Below are positions 15,468-25,000 of a stretch of 64,000 nucleotides of DNA, piece after piece (position 1 is the stretch's first letter; every line of letters begins with the position of its first letter). The notes below the pieces were generated by a model, which made no database searches, was not told the origin of the DNA, and saw nothing but the letters and a program-made list of their open reading frames with translations. Source of the stretch: Lachnospira eligens (GTDB lineage Bacteria; Bacillota; Clostridia; Lachnospirales; Lachnospiraceae); NCBI RefSeq assembly GCF_009680455.1, contig NZ_WKRD01000010.1:35412-99411 (forward strand), given 5' to 3'. The position numbers were made by a program, and so were the translations under genes.

Positions 15468-16230
15468 AGACAGTTTTCCCGATATAGGTGTTATAGAAGA
15501 GTTATCAAGAATACTTGACATAAGGATTCAGGATATTGTAATAGGGGAGATTAAGGAGAAGAATACCGACAGTGAAACAGCGGTTACAGAAGTTGTGAGA
15601 GTGGCAAAGCTGCAGGACAGAGTAAAGAAAAGAGAACTTATAACAGGAATTGTTGCTGTTATTATTGTTGGATATATGCTTATGTGTGGGTGGTACTCAT
15701 TCAGGGGACATATTGACAGTTCGGGGATGTATTATCTTGGGATATCTCTTGCTGTTATTCTTGTAGCTGTGTTTCTGAAAGAAATATTAATCGGTGCAGA
15801 TCCAAATAGAGAAAATGCGGATAAGCGGATATATAATATTATCGGATTTGGAAGTATGGCATACAGTTTTATTATGATGATAATTGTAACTGGCATATTT
15901 AATAATCATGAAATTCAGTCATGGAAGATAGACGGAAATATAGGACGAATTATAAATGTGCAGCTTATTATTATATTTATACTTAATCTTGCATTGCTTA
16001 TTATTCAGAATTATGTCAGCATGCGAAAATATGAAGGAGAGACTGGAAGGGAGTACAGTCTGATAGGAGCATGCTTTACAAGTATGATGTATTCATGGCT
16101 GTTGCATACATTGACAGATATACACAGCTTTAATAAATATATGATAATCATTGCGGCTATTGTGATAATTGAACTGCTTGCTGTATATATTATCAGGTTC
16201 TGTGTTACTAATCATAGACAGGTTTCATAA
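15468..16230 (+). pseudogene. XRE-family regulator, 3' part with membrane domain
   Basis: The remaining 254 codons of the regulator split at 7951. After DSFPDIGVIEELSRILDI, which completes the helix-turn-helix domain, come a linker and about six hydrophobic segments (for example at 15650-15690, 15735-15785, 15860-15900, 15960-16010). A membrane tail on an XRE domain is known among Firmicute regulators. There is no start codon or ribosome site at the junction; a methionine-type start inside (GTG at 15595) would give only the membrane part. Confidence 0.85.
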
Positions 16231-16385
16231 GGATAGTATTGTACCTTGTATACAATTGAGGTAGAAAAAGAAGCTATTGAGGAAGCAAATGGTTTTGGGC
16301 TTACATTGATGATATAATACAGACAACGATGGTTGAAACATCATTGTCAGAAAGCTTAATTCGTAATATAGATATACATAAAAAG

Positions 16386-16432
16386 GACAGGAGCGTGTTA
16401 CTATTTATCCGGTAACATGTTCCTGTCTGATT
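16386..16432 (+). terminator. Hairpin terminator before the accessory block
   Basis: A 16-bp stem with two G-T pairs (16386-16401 with 16412-16427) followed by GATTTT. It probably ends transcription of the XRE-membrane gene. Confidence 0.6.
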
Positions 16433-16500
16433 TTCAGGTAATCAAACATGTTATTAATTAATAGTCCATTTTCAAATATATTTAATTTTAATATAATATA

Positions 16501-16529
16501 TTGACATAAATAGACAACAAATGTACTAT
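16501..16529 (+). promoter_or_regulatory. Promoter of the split-kinase operon
   Basis: TTGACA, 17 bases, TACTAT. The -35 box is consensus; the gene begins about 70 bases downstream, leaving a short leader. Confidence 0.65.
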
Positions 16530-16597
16530 GAAATCAGTTTATAAGTATGAAATAAAAAGCAAGAGGGGGAAAGCTTAAAAAGCTTATACAAAAGAGA

Positions 16598-17665
16598 ATG
16601 TATTATTTAGTATGTCTGTTGATGACACCAGGGGTTAAGATAAGCTATTATATTGCAGTGCAACTTATTGATAATAGCGAGAACAAGAAAATTAAAGGCA
16701 TTTTGGCTGTGCTGGCAAGTTATATTATTGAATTGGGATTGTTCGGATTAAAGGCTGGTTTTAATAGTTATAAGATGTCGTTAATTATAGAGATGATACT
16801 GGTGTATCTGGCGGTATTGGTCATACTCTGGATAAAGAAATATAATAGAAATTTTATTAATATAGCAGTGTTTGTTCCACTGGTGATTATGTATCCTCTG
16901 TGTATATATGCTGTACCGGATGGTACGAATGTTGCACTGATGCTTACATCATGGTTTGTAGGAAGTGCTTTCTGTAATCTGAGCATGTATAGTTTATTTG
17001 ATATTCCGGATATGAAGAATCAGAGGAAGGCGTTCCGTAAGATAGAGGATAACAGGGTGCTAAGGGAAAATCAGGCGGATGTAATGCAGCTATATCAAGG
17101 CTTTGGACAGAAATCGATAGAAAGTATAGATGAAATCAAAGCAGCAATTAAAGAAAATGTTTCTAGACAACAGCTTGATGATAATATCAGGAATACGGTT
17201 ATGGATATGCACATTAAAGAGTATTGTTCCAACACCATTGTTAACCAGATTATTTACCTGATGAAGAACCGGTGCACAGATATTGATTTTAATGTGGATA
17301 TCGATGTGAATTCTATTATAGAAATTGATGATTTGTCATTATCGTCAGTTATGCTGAATCTTCTTGATAATGCATATAATTATTGCAAATGTGATGGAAA
17401 ATCATCACAGAAATACATTAATCTGACAATGAAGAAGAATGGGGATTATTTGACAATCAGTGTAGTTAATTCTTATGCAGGCAAGATAAAATCAAAGGCA
17501 GCAGGCATAAGGACAGGTGTTAAGGAACATGGTTGGGGAAGAATTATTGTGCGGGATATTGCAAAGAAATACGGAGGACAATTTAATACAATAATTAATA
17601 AGAAAGAATACACTGCTAAGGTTATATTATGCTCTGGGAAAGGAGAGGAGGCAGAAATAGTATGA
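16598..17665 (+). CDS. GHKL-type kinase half: membrane domain plus ATP-binding domain, no phospho-acceptor His
   Basis: A 355-residue AgrC-like sensor kinase. About four to five hydrophobic segments fill residues 1-140; the C-terminal domain has an N box SSVMLNLLDNAYNYC (249-263) and a G box EHGWGRIIVRDIAKKYGG (310-327). Where AgrC-type kinases carry LRHDxxNH, this protein reads QLYQGFGQKS near residue 170, with no histidine. The missing box is found on the next gene, which lacks the ATP-binding domain. The two genes overlap (ATGA), so a mixed dimer in which this protein phosphorylates its partner is likely. The start lacks a strong ribosome site. Confidence 0.8.
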   Translation: MYYLVCLLMTPGVKISYYIAVQLIDNSENKKIKGILAVLASYIIELGLFGLKAGFNSYKMSLIIEMILVYLAVLVILWIKKYNRNFINIAVFVPLVIMYPLCIYAVPDGTNVALMLTSWFVGSAFCNLSMYSLFDIPDMKNQRKAFRKIEDNRVLRENQADVMQLYQGFGQKSIESIDEIKAAIKENVSRQQLDDNIRNTVMDMHIKEYCSNTIVNQIIYLMKNRCTDIDFNVDIDVNSIIEIDDLSLSSVMLNLLDNAYNYCKCDGKSSQKYINLTMKKNGDYLTISVVNSYAGKIKSKAAGIRTGVKEHGWGRIIVRDIAKKYGGQFNTIINKKEYTAKVILCSGKGEEAEIV

Positions 17666-18516
17666 AAATAGTAATTAATCTGGTAATAATAAGCCTTGCA
17701 AATATAGTTTCTGCATTTTCACTTTTTATTATACCAGAATATAAGATTAGTCTAAAAAAATTATTTATTGAATTATTAATATTCGGTTTATTTATAGGAA
17801 ATATTAAATATTTTGTCCAGACAAACAGCAAGGTTGATCTTGCTCTTATATTGTTGAATAATGTATTATTTTTTGGAATATTTCTGACAGCATTAAAGGG
17901 CAAAATATATAAATTCATACTTGCATATGGAATAATGACATTCATATGTTTTACAGCAGAGTCATTGCTTGTAGTATTAAATGTAAGTTATGATGGAAAT
18001 ATCTTTTCAGACACATTCTTTTCAATGAGTCTGATTGAGCTTATATTTATATCAATGATGGATTTTCTGTTATATCTTCTGGTGAGAAGGATAAAGAATT
18101 ATATTGACAATGTATATGTTGATGAAAAGGGTATTTTTGCAATCCTGTTTGTTGCATGCTACTGTTCAATATATCCTAGCTATGTTAAAAGAATAATTGC
18201 ACAATACAATCTGAGTGTTAATACCAACATTTTTATAATAGTCAATCTTTTTACCTTAGTCATACTTGCCATTATACTAATAAGAAGTACTATACTGCAT
18301 AGAAAGCAGTACCTTGTGGAATATAGGGAAGTATATGAAAAGGAGCAGGAAAGACTTGATAACATTCTTATGCAGAATGAAAATATGGCAAAGCTGAGGC
18401 ATGATTATATTAATCAGATAACTGTTGTGAATGCAGTAGCGGTAACAGAGCCGCAGAAAGCAATAGCAATACTGGATAACATGAAACGGGAATACGAAGA
18501 AAGATTACAGATATGA
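17662..18516 (+). CDS. Kinase partner half: membrane domain plus His box, no ATP-binding domain
   Basis: A 284-residue protein with five or six hydrophobic segments (residues 1-215) and a C-terminal helix ending in LRHDYINQI with His247. It stops about 38 residues after the histidine, where the ATP-binding domain of an AgrC-like kinase should begin. The architecture recalls a phosphotransferase such as Spo0B reduced to its dimer helices and attached to a membrane sensor. Start at 17662 has GGAGAGGAGG upstream and overlaps the previous stop; its own end overlaps the response regulator start. Three-gene coupling argues that the products form one signalling complex. Confidence 0.8.
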   Translation: MKIVINLVIISLANIVSAFSLFIIPEYKISLKKLFIELLIFGLFIGNIKYFVQTNSKVDLALILLNNVLFFGIFLTALKGKIYKFILAYGIMTFICFTAESLLVVLNVSYDGNIFSDTFFSMSLIELIFISMMDFLLYLLVRRIKNYIDNVYVDEKGIFAILFVACYCSIYPSYVKRIIAQYNLSVNTNIFIIVNLFTLVILAIILIRSTILHRKQYLVEYREVYEKEQERLDNILMQNENMAKLRHDYINQITVVNAVAVTEPQKAIAILDNMKREYEERLQI

Positions 18517-19226
18517 GAATTGCGATATGTGATGATTACATGGAACATGCAAGAGATATAGAAGAAAAGATAACTTCTGTTAACGAAGGGATATTAACAG
18601 ACTTGTATGATGATATAGAGCAGTTATTTGTGGAAGTAAATGCGGACAAGAAAAAATATGATGCAGTATTCATGGATATGGAATGGGAGAATAATACCAG
18701 AAGTGGTGTGGATTATGTCCAGATGTTAAGCGATATGGACTGTCGTGCAAGAATAGTATGCGTGACAGCATATACCATGAAATACATAGAGAAGCTGTTC
18801 TGGAACAATGTTGATATATTTGGTGTTATTAATAAACCTGTGAATATGGAAAGTCTTAGGAAGGTGCTTGTTAAAATAGCTGACAGCAGGGATAAGTCCA
18901 AGAAAGAACTTGTGCTTAGCTTCAACGATACGGTATTCAGGGTAGGAATGAACGAGATAATATATGTGAAGAGTGAGGCACATAAGACTATAATATACAT
19001 GCTTGATGGAGAAAAGTCTTTCTATGTATCATTTAAGAGTATCCGTTCACAAGTGCCAGAATATTTTTACTGCATTAATAAAGGCTTATTAGTTAACATG
19101 AATTATGTTAAGAGGATAGAGCAGAGTGAAGTTGTGATGCTATATCGGAAACAGATGATTACACTTCCTGTGGCAAGGGAAAAAAGAAAAGATTTTAAAA
19201 ACAGATTTTTTGAGTATATAGGATAA
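18513..19226 (+). CDS. LytTR family response regulator
   Basis: A 237-residue regulator. The receiver has Asp7/Asp8, phospho-acceptor Asp55 (VFMDMEW), Thr85 and Lys108 (INKPV). The LytTR DNA-binding domain covers about residues 130-237 (YVSFKSI, FYCINKGLLVNMNYVKRI). It overlaps the kinase-partner gene by four bases and should be its output. LytTR regulators usually control surface or secreted products; the membrane-anchored proteins downstream are candidate targets. A terminator follows. Confidence 0.9.
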   Translation: MRIAICDDYMEHARDIEEKITSVNEGILTDLYDDIEQLFVEVNADKKKYDAVFMDMEWENNTRSGVDYVQMLSDMDCRARIVCVTAYTMKYIEKLFWNNVDIFGVINKPVNMESLRKVLVKIADSRDKSKKELVLSFNDTVFRVGMNEIIYVKSEAHKTIIYMLDGEKSFYVSFKSIRSQVPEYFYCINKGLLVNMNYVKRIEQSEVVMLYRKQMITLPVAREKRKDFKNRFFEYIG

Positions 19227-19250
19227 TAACTTAATATGATAAATAATTAA

Positions 19251-19290
19251 AACTCTTAAGCAGTTAACATGGCTGCTTAAGAGTTTTTTG
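19251..19290 (+). terminator. Rho-independent terminator of the kinase-regulator operon
   Basis: Perfect 13-bp stem AACTCTTAAGCAG (19251-19263) with CTGCTTAAGAGTT (19273-19285), then T-run. Confidence 0.9.
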
Positions 19291-19431
19291 TATATTGAGA
19301 CAGATAGTATATTAACAATTAATGCAGGCAAAACAACACTTAGTGTAAAAGCAATAGGCAAATCATTCCTGAAAATATACAATAACAATACATTAATCGA
19401 GAGCAGCCATGAATTGGCAAAAAATAAATAA
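19291..19431 (+). pseudogene. Possible C-terminal gene remnant
   Basis: A 46-codon open stretch with no start, reading LTINAGKTTLSVKAIGK and SFLKIYNNNTLIESS before a stop. It looks like the last beta strands of a secreted protein and directly follows the terminator. The parent gene is not identified; chance is possible in AT-rich DNA. Confidence 0.3.
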
Positions 19432-19446
19432 ATAGGAGGCGATTAT

Positions 19447-19899
19447 ATGTTTGAGAACGCAGGAACCAAGGCACTGAGTATTGTAAAGGTATATGTAGTA
19501 TTTGAATTAATTGCAACATTTATTATTGGACTTGTTTACTCTATTCAAAGAGCTACACCAGACAAGTATTCAATGTATTACGAGTACAGTGATACAAGTA
19601 ATTTTAAGACAGGAACATTTTTTCTATCATTATTGGTACTGGCTTTAATATTGTTTTTTGAGTATGTCATGGGAATATTCATGGTTGCATTTTGTCAGAT
19701 GATGGAAGATGTTCATAGTATGAAAGAAGAAAAAGTCGCTTCAGAGTGTAAATATAATGATAATGGTGTTTTGAAATCAGAAGAAGAACGAGAAAATGAA
19801 ATAATATCAAATGGTGGATGGAAATGTCCAGATTGTAACAGAATTCACCCGGCTTATGAAACTTCATGTGTATGCGGAAGAAATAAGGGGACAGACTGA
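19447..19899 (+). CDS. Membrane protein with C-terminal zinc ribbon
   Basis: A 150-residue protein of unknown function with two hydrophobic segments (about residues 13-33 and 57-85), a charged linker, and a C-terminal ribbon with WKCPDCNRIHP and CVCGRN, four cysteines likely to bind zinc. AGGAGGCG precedes the ATG. Its stop overlaps the start of the next gene (TGATG), so the two are translated together. It opens a run of membrane-anchored proteins downstream of the kinase operon. Confidence 0.7.
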   Translation: MFENAGTKALSIVKVYVVFELIATFIIGLVYSIQRATPDKYSMYYEYSDTSNFKTGTFFLSLLVLALILFFEYVMGIFMVAFCQMMEDVHSMKEEKVASECKYNDNGVLKSEEERENEIISNGGWKCPDCNRIHPAYETSCVCGRNKGTD

Positions 19900-20645
19900 T
19901 GATTAAGAAGATAGAAACAGGATTATTTGTTTTTATAATAATATTAGTTATCGGTGTGGCCGTGTTAGCGGGTATAAATATAAACAAGAATTCACAAGAG
20001 AACAAAGCAGACAGAGATTCACTTGCTGTGGAAACTAATATTGCTAAAGAAACTGCTAAAAAAGAGGGATTCACATCATCAGAACAAAAAAGCACAGACA
20101 TAATAAGTGAATCAGATGCTGGTCAGGAAGTTCAGACTGAGAGTAAGAAAGATTATTCTATTATGTGCATGGAAGCATATAAACAGGCATTAGCCAATCT
20201 GCATGATTTTATGATATTACCAGATAATAGAACTATTACCAGTGATACAAATATAGAGCAAAACAGATATGCCATTGTAGATATAGATAATGATGGAAAA
20301 GAAGAATTGATATTTTCATATACTGATACATCTATTGCGACAATGGCAATGTACATATATGGATATGACGAAAATGCAGAGTCAATATATATGGAAATGA
20401 AGTTTTATGTAACAGCCGAGATATATGACAGTGGATATGTAAAAGAACTGTATTCTCATAATATAGGAGTTGATCCTTATTTCTGGTCGTATACGTTATA
20501 TAAATATAATGAAGAACAAGATAGCTTCGATAAAATAGGTAGTGTAGAAACAAGAAATTCAGAGAATGAAAACTATTCTGATTATGATATTGGAACAAAG
20601 ATAACAATTGAATATAAGAATCTTACACCAGATAATTATGAATAA
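19899..20645 (+). CDS. Membrane-anchored extracellular protein with VCBS-like motif
   Basis: A 248-residue protein with one N-terminal membrane segment (about 8-27), a low-complexity charged linker, and an extracellular domain containing VDIDNDGKEELIFSY, the Asp-rich calcium-loop-like motif seen in FG-GAP/VCBS repeats. There is no lipobox Cys, so the helix is an uncleaved anchor. No specific function is recognised. It overlaps the zinc-ribbon gene by one base. Confidence 0.65.
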   Translation: MIKKIETGLFVFIIILVIGVAVLAGININKNSQENKADRDSLAVETNIAKETAKKEGFTSSEQKSTDIISESDAGQEVQTESKKDYSIMCMEAYKQALANLHDFMILPDNRTITSDTNIEQNRYAIVDIDNDGKEELIFSYTDTSIATMAMYIYGYDENAESIYMEMKFYVTAEIYDSGYVKELYSHNIGVDPYFWSYTLYKYNEEQDSFDKIGSVETRNSENENYSDYDIGTKITIEYKNLTPDNYE

Positions 20646-20658
20646 TTATGGAGGAGAA

Positions 20659-21462
20659 ATGAAAAAGTATACAGTTATAGGTCTTGAGGTTTTAGTAAGT
20701 GCTATTTTTATAATTGCAATAGTTATACTTGCTTTAAATATTAATAAAAATAATAAATTACAAAATTCCAAGAAAGATAATGTCGTGCAGAATAATCAGG
20801 AGACAATTAATGAAACACATAGGGAATTATTAGAAAGAAATACAGAAGAAACAAAAAATGTTAATGAGAGCAGCGAGAGTATACAGTATGAAAACGATGA
20901 GACAGTAGTAGAGAGTGAAGAGTCAGATGAACAAGATACAGAAATAGCTATAGAAACTGAAGTGGAACTAACAGAGACTGAGGGAAATGATACAGTTAAT
21001 ACAATAAGCATAGATAAATTATATGAGTTAGTTGATAATAATGTATTTTTATTATTATCAGTTTTCAATGGTTCACCAACAATACTTTCTAATGAATCAT
21101 CAGGCAGATATATTAAAGTAGATACCAACGTATTTGCCAATTATTCGGAATTTTATAATATGGTTCATTCTGTATATTGTAATGATCAGGCATCATATTA
21201 TATAACAACGGGCTGTCCTGGATACACAGATATAAATGGCGATTTATATTTTGATACTAATTATATGGCAGGTGGTGGATATTACATTATATGGGATGGA
21301 TATTCTATTACTGTTAATGATAATTCTGATAATGAATGTCATTTCTCAGTTAATGTGAAATATCAGGGACCTATGACATCTAATATTGTGACTGACAAAA
21401 TAATCAATGGAACGGCTATATATGAAAACGGCAGATGGGTATTGACCAAGATGCTCCGATAA
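20659..21462 (+). CDS. Membrane-anchored protein with acidic stalk
   Basis: A 267-residue protein: N-terminal membrane helix (about 8-28), a long Glu/Asp/Ser/Thr-rich stalk (35-115), and a compact C-terminal domain rich in Tyr and Asn of unknown fold. The ATG at 20659 is preferred over an upstream one at 20608 because GGAGGAG lies just before it. Architecture matches the preceding gene, so both may display domains on the cell surface. No enzyme motif was found. Confidence 0.65.
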   Translation: MKKYTVIGLEVLVSAIFIIAIVILALNINKNNKLQNSKKDNVVQNNQETINETHRELLERNTEETKNVNESSESIQYENDETVVESEESDEQDTEIAIETEVELTETEGNDTVNTISIDKLYELVDNNVFLLLSVFNGSPTILSNESSGRYIKVDTNVFANYSEFYNMVHSVYCNDQASYYITTGCPGYTDINGDLYFDTNYMAGGGYYIIWDGYSITVNDNSDNECHFSVNVKYQGPMTSNIVTDKIINGTAIYENGRWVLTKMLR

Positions 21463-21479
21463 AAGAGAGAACAAAAGAT

Positions 21480-22025
21480 ATGATAATCGCGATATGTGAT
21501 GATTGTATAGATCACGCTGAAGATATAAAAGAAAAAGTACTTGGTTATAATGCTGAGATAATAATAGAGTTATATGACGATGTAGAAAAGCTGTTTTCCA
21601 AAGTGATTGAAGATAAGAAAAAATATGATGTTATATTTATGAATATAGAAAGCCTTGAGAAAGTAATTGACAGTATGCACGATAACAAAGAACAGCCGAA
21701 AGAGGAACTGGTACTAAGCTTCAATAATACTGTATTCAGGATAAAGATGAATGAAATAGTATATGTAAAAAGTGAAGCCCATAAAACTGTAATATACATG
21801 CTTGACGGAATACAGTCTTTTTATGTGTCGTTCAAAAGCATATGTTCACAAATGCCAGATTATTTCTACTGTATCAACAAAGGTATATTAGTAAATATGA
21901 ATTATGTAAAGAGAATAGAAAATAGTGAGGTTGTCATGACATATCTGGAAAATGAAGTCAGACATCCACTGGCAAGAGATAAGAGAAAAGATTTCAGAGA
22001 GAGATTCTTTGAGTATATGGAATGA
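21480..22025 (+). CDS. LytTR protein with truncated receiver (paralog of the regulator at 18513)
   Basis: A 181-residue protein closely matching the upstream response regulator over its whole length except for a gap of exactly 56 residues (positions 55-110 of the longer protein). The gap removes phospho-acceptor Asp55, Thr85 and Lys108, so the sequence passes from IFM straight to NIESLEKV. The LytTR domain is intact. It cannot be phosphorylated in the normal way and may compete for the same DNA sites or act constitutively. The start at 21480 follows AGAGAG weakly. It probably arose by duplication and in-frame deletion. Confidence 0.85.
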   Translation: MIIAICDDCIDHAEDIKEKVLGYNAEIIIELYDDVEKLFSKVIEDKKKYDVIFMNIESLEKVIDSMHDNKEQPKEELVLSFNNTVFRIKMNEIVYVKSEAHKTVIYMLDGIQSFYVSFKSICSQMPDYFYCINKGILVNMNYVKRIENSEVVMTYLENEVRHPLARDKRKDFRERFFEYME

Positions 22026-22080
22026 ATTATTAATATATATTATAAATATATATTAATCAATGGTGATGAGGAGAAAATGT

Positions 22081-25000
22081 ATGAATAAAATAAAGAAAAT
22101 AATTTATGCAGCAGTTATATTTATAATTGTAAGTGTAATGCAGCTGAATAATGTTAATGCTACAGAAATGGTAAATAGCAAAGAAGTAGATATAAGTGTA
22201 GAAACAGATAAAGAAAATTATTCACGCGAAGATATAAATGCTAAGTTTACAATAAAGAATAATGGAAAAGATGATATAAATATAAATCATATAGAATATT
22301 CTGAATTCGCAGATTATAAAGGACAACTCCAATATGATGAATGTGAAATAATTGAAGCAGGTCAAGAAAAATCGTATGAATTGAAATATGTGTATAATGG
22401 TAGTAGAGTAAGTCCACAAACAGGAGATTCACACCATATTATAATATGGTTAGTAATAATTACAGTTGTAATATTAATGGCAATATATTTTACTATAGAT
22501 AAGAAAAAGAGAAATAAATTTATTTCATTGCTTATAAGTATTTTATTATTTTTATCTGCTCTATTTGGATTATTTATTGATAATGTGCATGCAGAAGTGA
22601 TTAATAATAAAATCAGTAGCATATCAAAAGAAATAACAGTAGATGGTTTAAAGGAAAATTTAGATATAGAAATTAGTTATAATACAATTAGTAACTCTGA
22701 CTACATTACTAAAGGAGAGTTTATTCATAATCTGTTAGATCATTTAGATGTTGAAAGATTAGAGTTAAATGATAGTACATATGAATTTCATTTTTCAGAT
22801 ACATATAACAGTACATATGGTTTGGATGCAGAATATGCATGGAGTTATGGTTTGTTACCAGATGATGAAAAAATATTTAAAGAAAATGAATATATTTCAA
22901 GAGAATATGCGGCATATATTGTTTATCATATAATGGGATTTGAGGGAGATTACATAATTGATTATAATGATTCAGAATTAGTAAATTACAGAAATGAAGT
23001 TGCTCTTGTAGCTGCACAGGAGTTTATACCACTAATAAATGGAGCTTTTTTACCAGACAAATATATTTCGTCAAGTGATTATCAGACAATAGTAAAAAGA
23101 ATTGATTGGTTTAATGATGCTTTAAATGAAGTTACGGATGAGGCAAATATATCTTATAAGTCTGAAGTAATTGAAATAGCTACAGATAATTATAGTATTA
23201 GTGAAGAAAATGATGAAAAATGTGTAATTATAGATAAAGATAATCAAACAAATAATTTGAAAATGGGAGATTTATTTGTATTGTCGGCTAAAGATGGCTA
23301 TTCTTATGTGCTTGCAGGAAAGGTTTTAGATAGTTATGAATATAATGGAAAAATAAAGCTGGTATATTGTGAACCTGAATATGAAGAAATTGTTCAAGAT
23401 ATTAAAATTTCTAAAGAAATACAAATAGACACGGATAGTTTGGTTTTAGAAGAAGGGGTTAGCTTGGATTGTGATAATGATGAAGAAAGCGATATATCTT
23501 TGTTAAAAATTCAGACTCCAAATAAACCTGGTAAATTAAGCCTGAAAATAGGAACGGAATATGTAAATGCAAAGATAGAAGCAGACATACCAACTTATAT
23601 AGTTAATTGGAATATTAATGAAGCTTCAATGATTATGAATTACAGTGGGCAAGTAAGTGGAAATATAGAATATAATACCAAATTGGACAACTCAAATGAA
23701 AAATACGATAAGATGTATAAATTGGGTAAAGTCTGGTCCATACCTATAAATGGTCTATTTAAGGTTGAAGTGGATTTATATTTGTATGTATCAATTTCTG
23801 GAAAAACATCTGTTGTTTGGAGTTATTCAGGTTCTAGCGGAGTGCAATATAAAAATGGGACATTTAGAATAATAAAGCAATTCCGCCTTGATAATTTAAA
23901 ACAACCAGTTTCTCAGGGAAATGCAAACGCAAAAATGGGACCTTCAATTGTAAGTAAATTAAAAACAACAATTGGAAACGAAAATCTAATACAAATGAAT
24001 GCAAATGTAGGGGGCACAATGAATTTGAAAAAAGAAATTCATAGAGATATAAATCCTGCATTGGAATGTGGAGATTTTTCTTTATATGCTTATTTAGAGT
24101 TTGGAATTGACAAGGAATGCAGGTTGGCAAAGTTATTGAAATTTGGAGGAGGCTTTTTAAACATTAATCTGAATCTTAATTGGGTTGTATATAATGAAAA
24201 TAATAGTCCATTAAAATGGAAACTTCATATTGAAAATAATAAAGTTGTTCCTGCTTGTACATATGGATATGGAACAATATATGGGAAGGTGGTTGATGAT
24301 TGGAATAACCCAGTTTGTAATGCTGTAGTTAATGTTGTAAATGTTGATACAGGTGAAGTGGTTTTAAACGGAGTAACTAGTACATCAAATACTGGAGAAA
24401 TAAAGAAAGGTGATTTTTTATTTAAAAATGTACGTATAGGGAATTATAAAGTGGAAATTAGTACAAATGATTATGAAATTGTTTCAAAATACATTAGCGT
24501 CTTTAAGAATAAAACATCTGATTGCGGGATAATAAAATTAAATAGAGTTAAATATGATGATTATGATATAGTTAAACTTAATGGCCATTATGATGTCGTT
24601 AAAATGATATCTGAAGGAAAATACTTAGTCGTGAAAGATGGTTTATGTGGTGTTATTGATGCAAATGAAAATTTAATAATACCAATTATATACAATGCAG
24701 ATAATTCAAAGGAAGTTGCAGTAGATGAAATACTTTTGGTAAAAGATAATGTTGGATATGTATATAATAGTAATACACTAAATCTTATTTGTCGGTATCT
24801 TATTGAAGAAACAATAGAAGATAGTTCTGCATATAAGTATGAAAAAATAACAGAATCATCAGAATATGTAAATTATCCTGACAACATAATAAAAAGAGAG
24901 TACTGGCAGGGAATGATAATTGAGACTGTTGAATGCGGTTGGAGTATGTCATCAAATGGTTCATCAGGTGTATGGAATTCTGTATATGTTAAGTTTATAA

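Larger units (their letters stand above)
16231..16597. other. Gap with hairpins, repeat copy and promoter of the kinase operon
   Basis: No gene is seen in these 367 bases. A short frame ending at about 16316 without a start may be a remnant. GACAACGATG..CATCATTGTC (16323-16347) and the long stem GACAGGAGCGTGTTAC..GTAACATGTTCCTGTC (16386-16427) are dyads; the latter is preceded by a 19-base sequence (16364-16382) that recurs exactly at 25758-25776. A promoter TTGACA (16501-16506)-17-TACTAT (16524-16529) lies ahead of the kinase genes. Confidence 0.6.
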
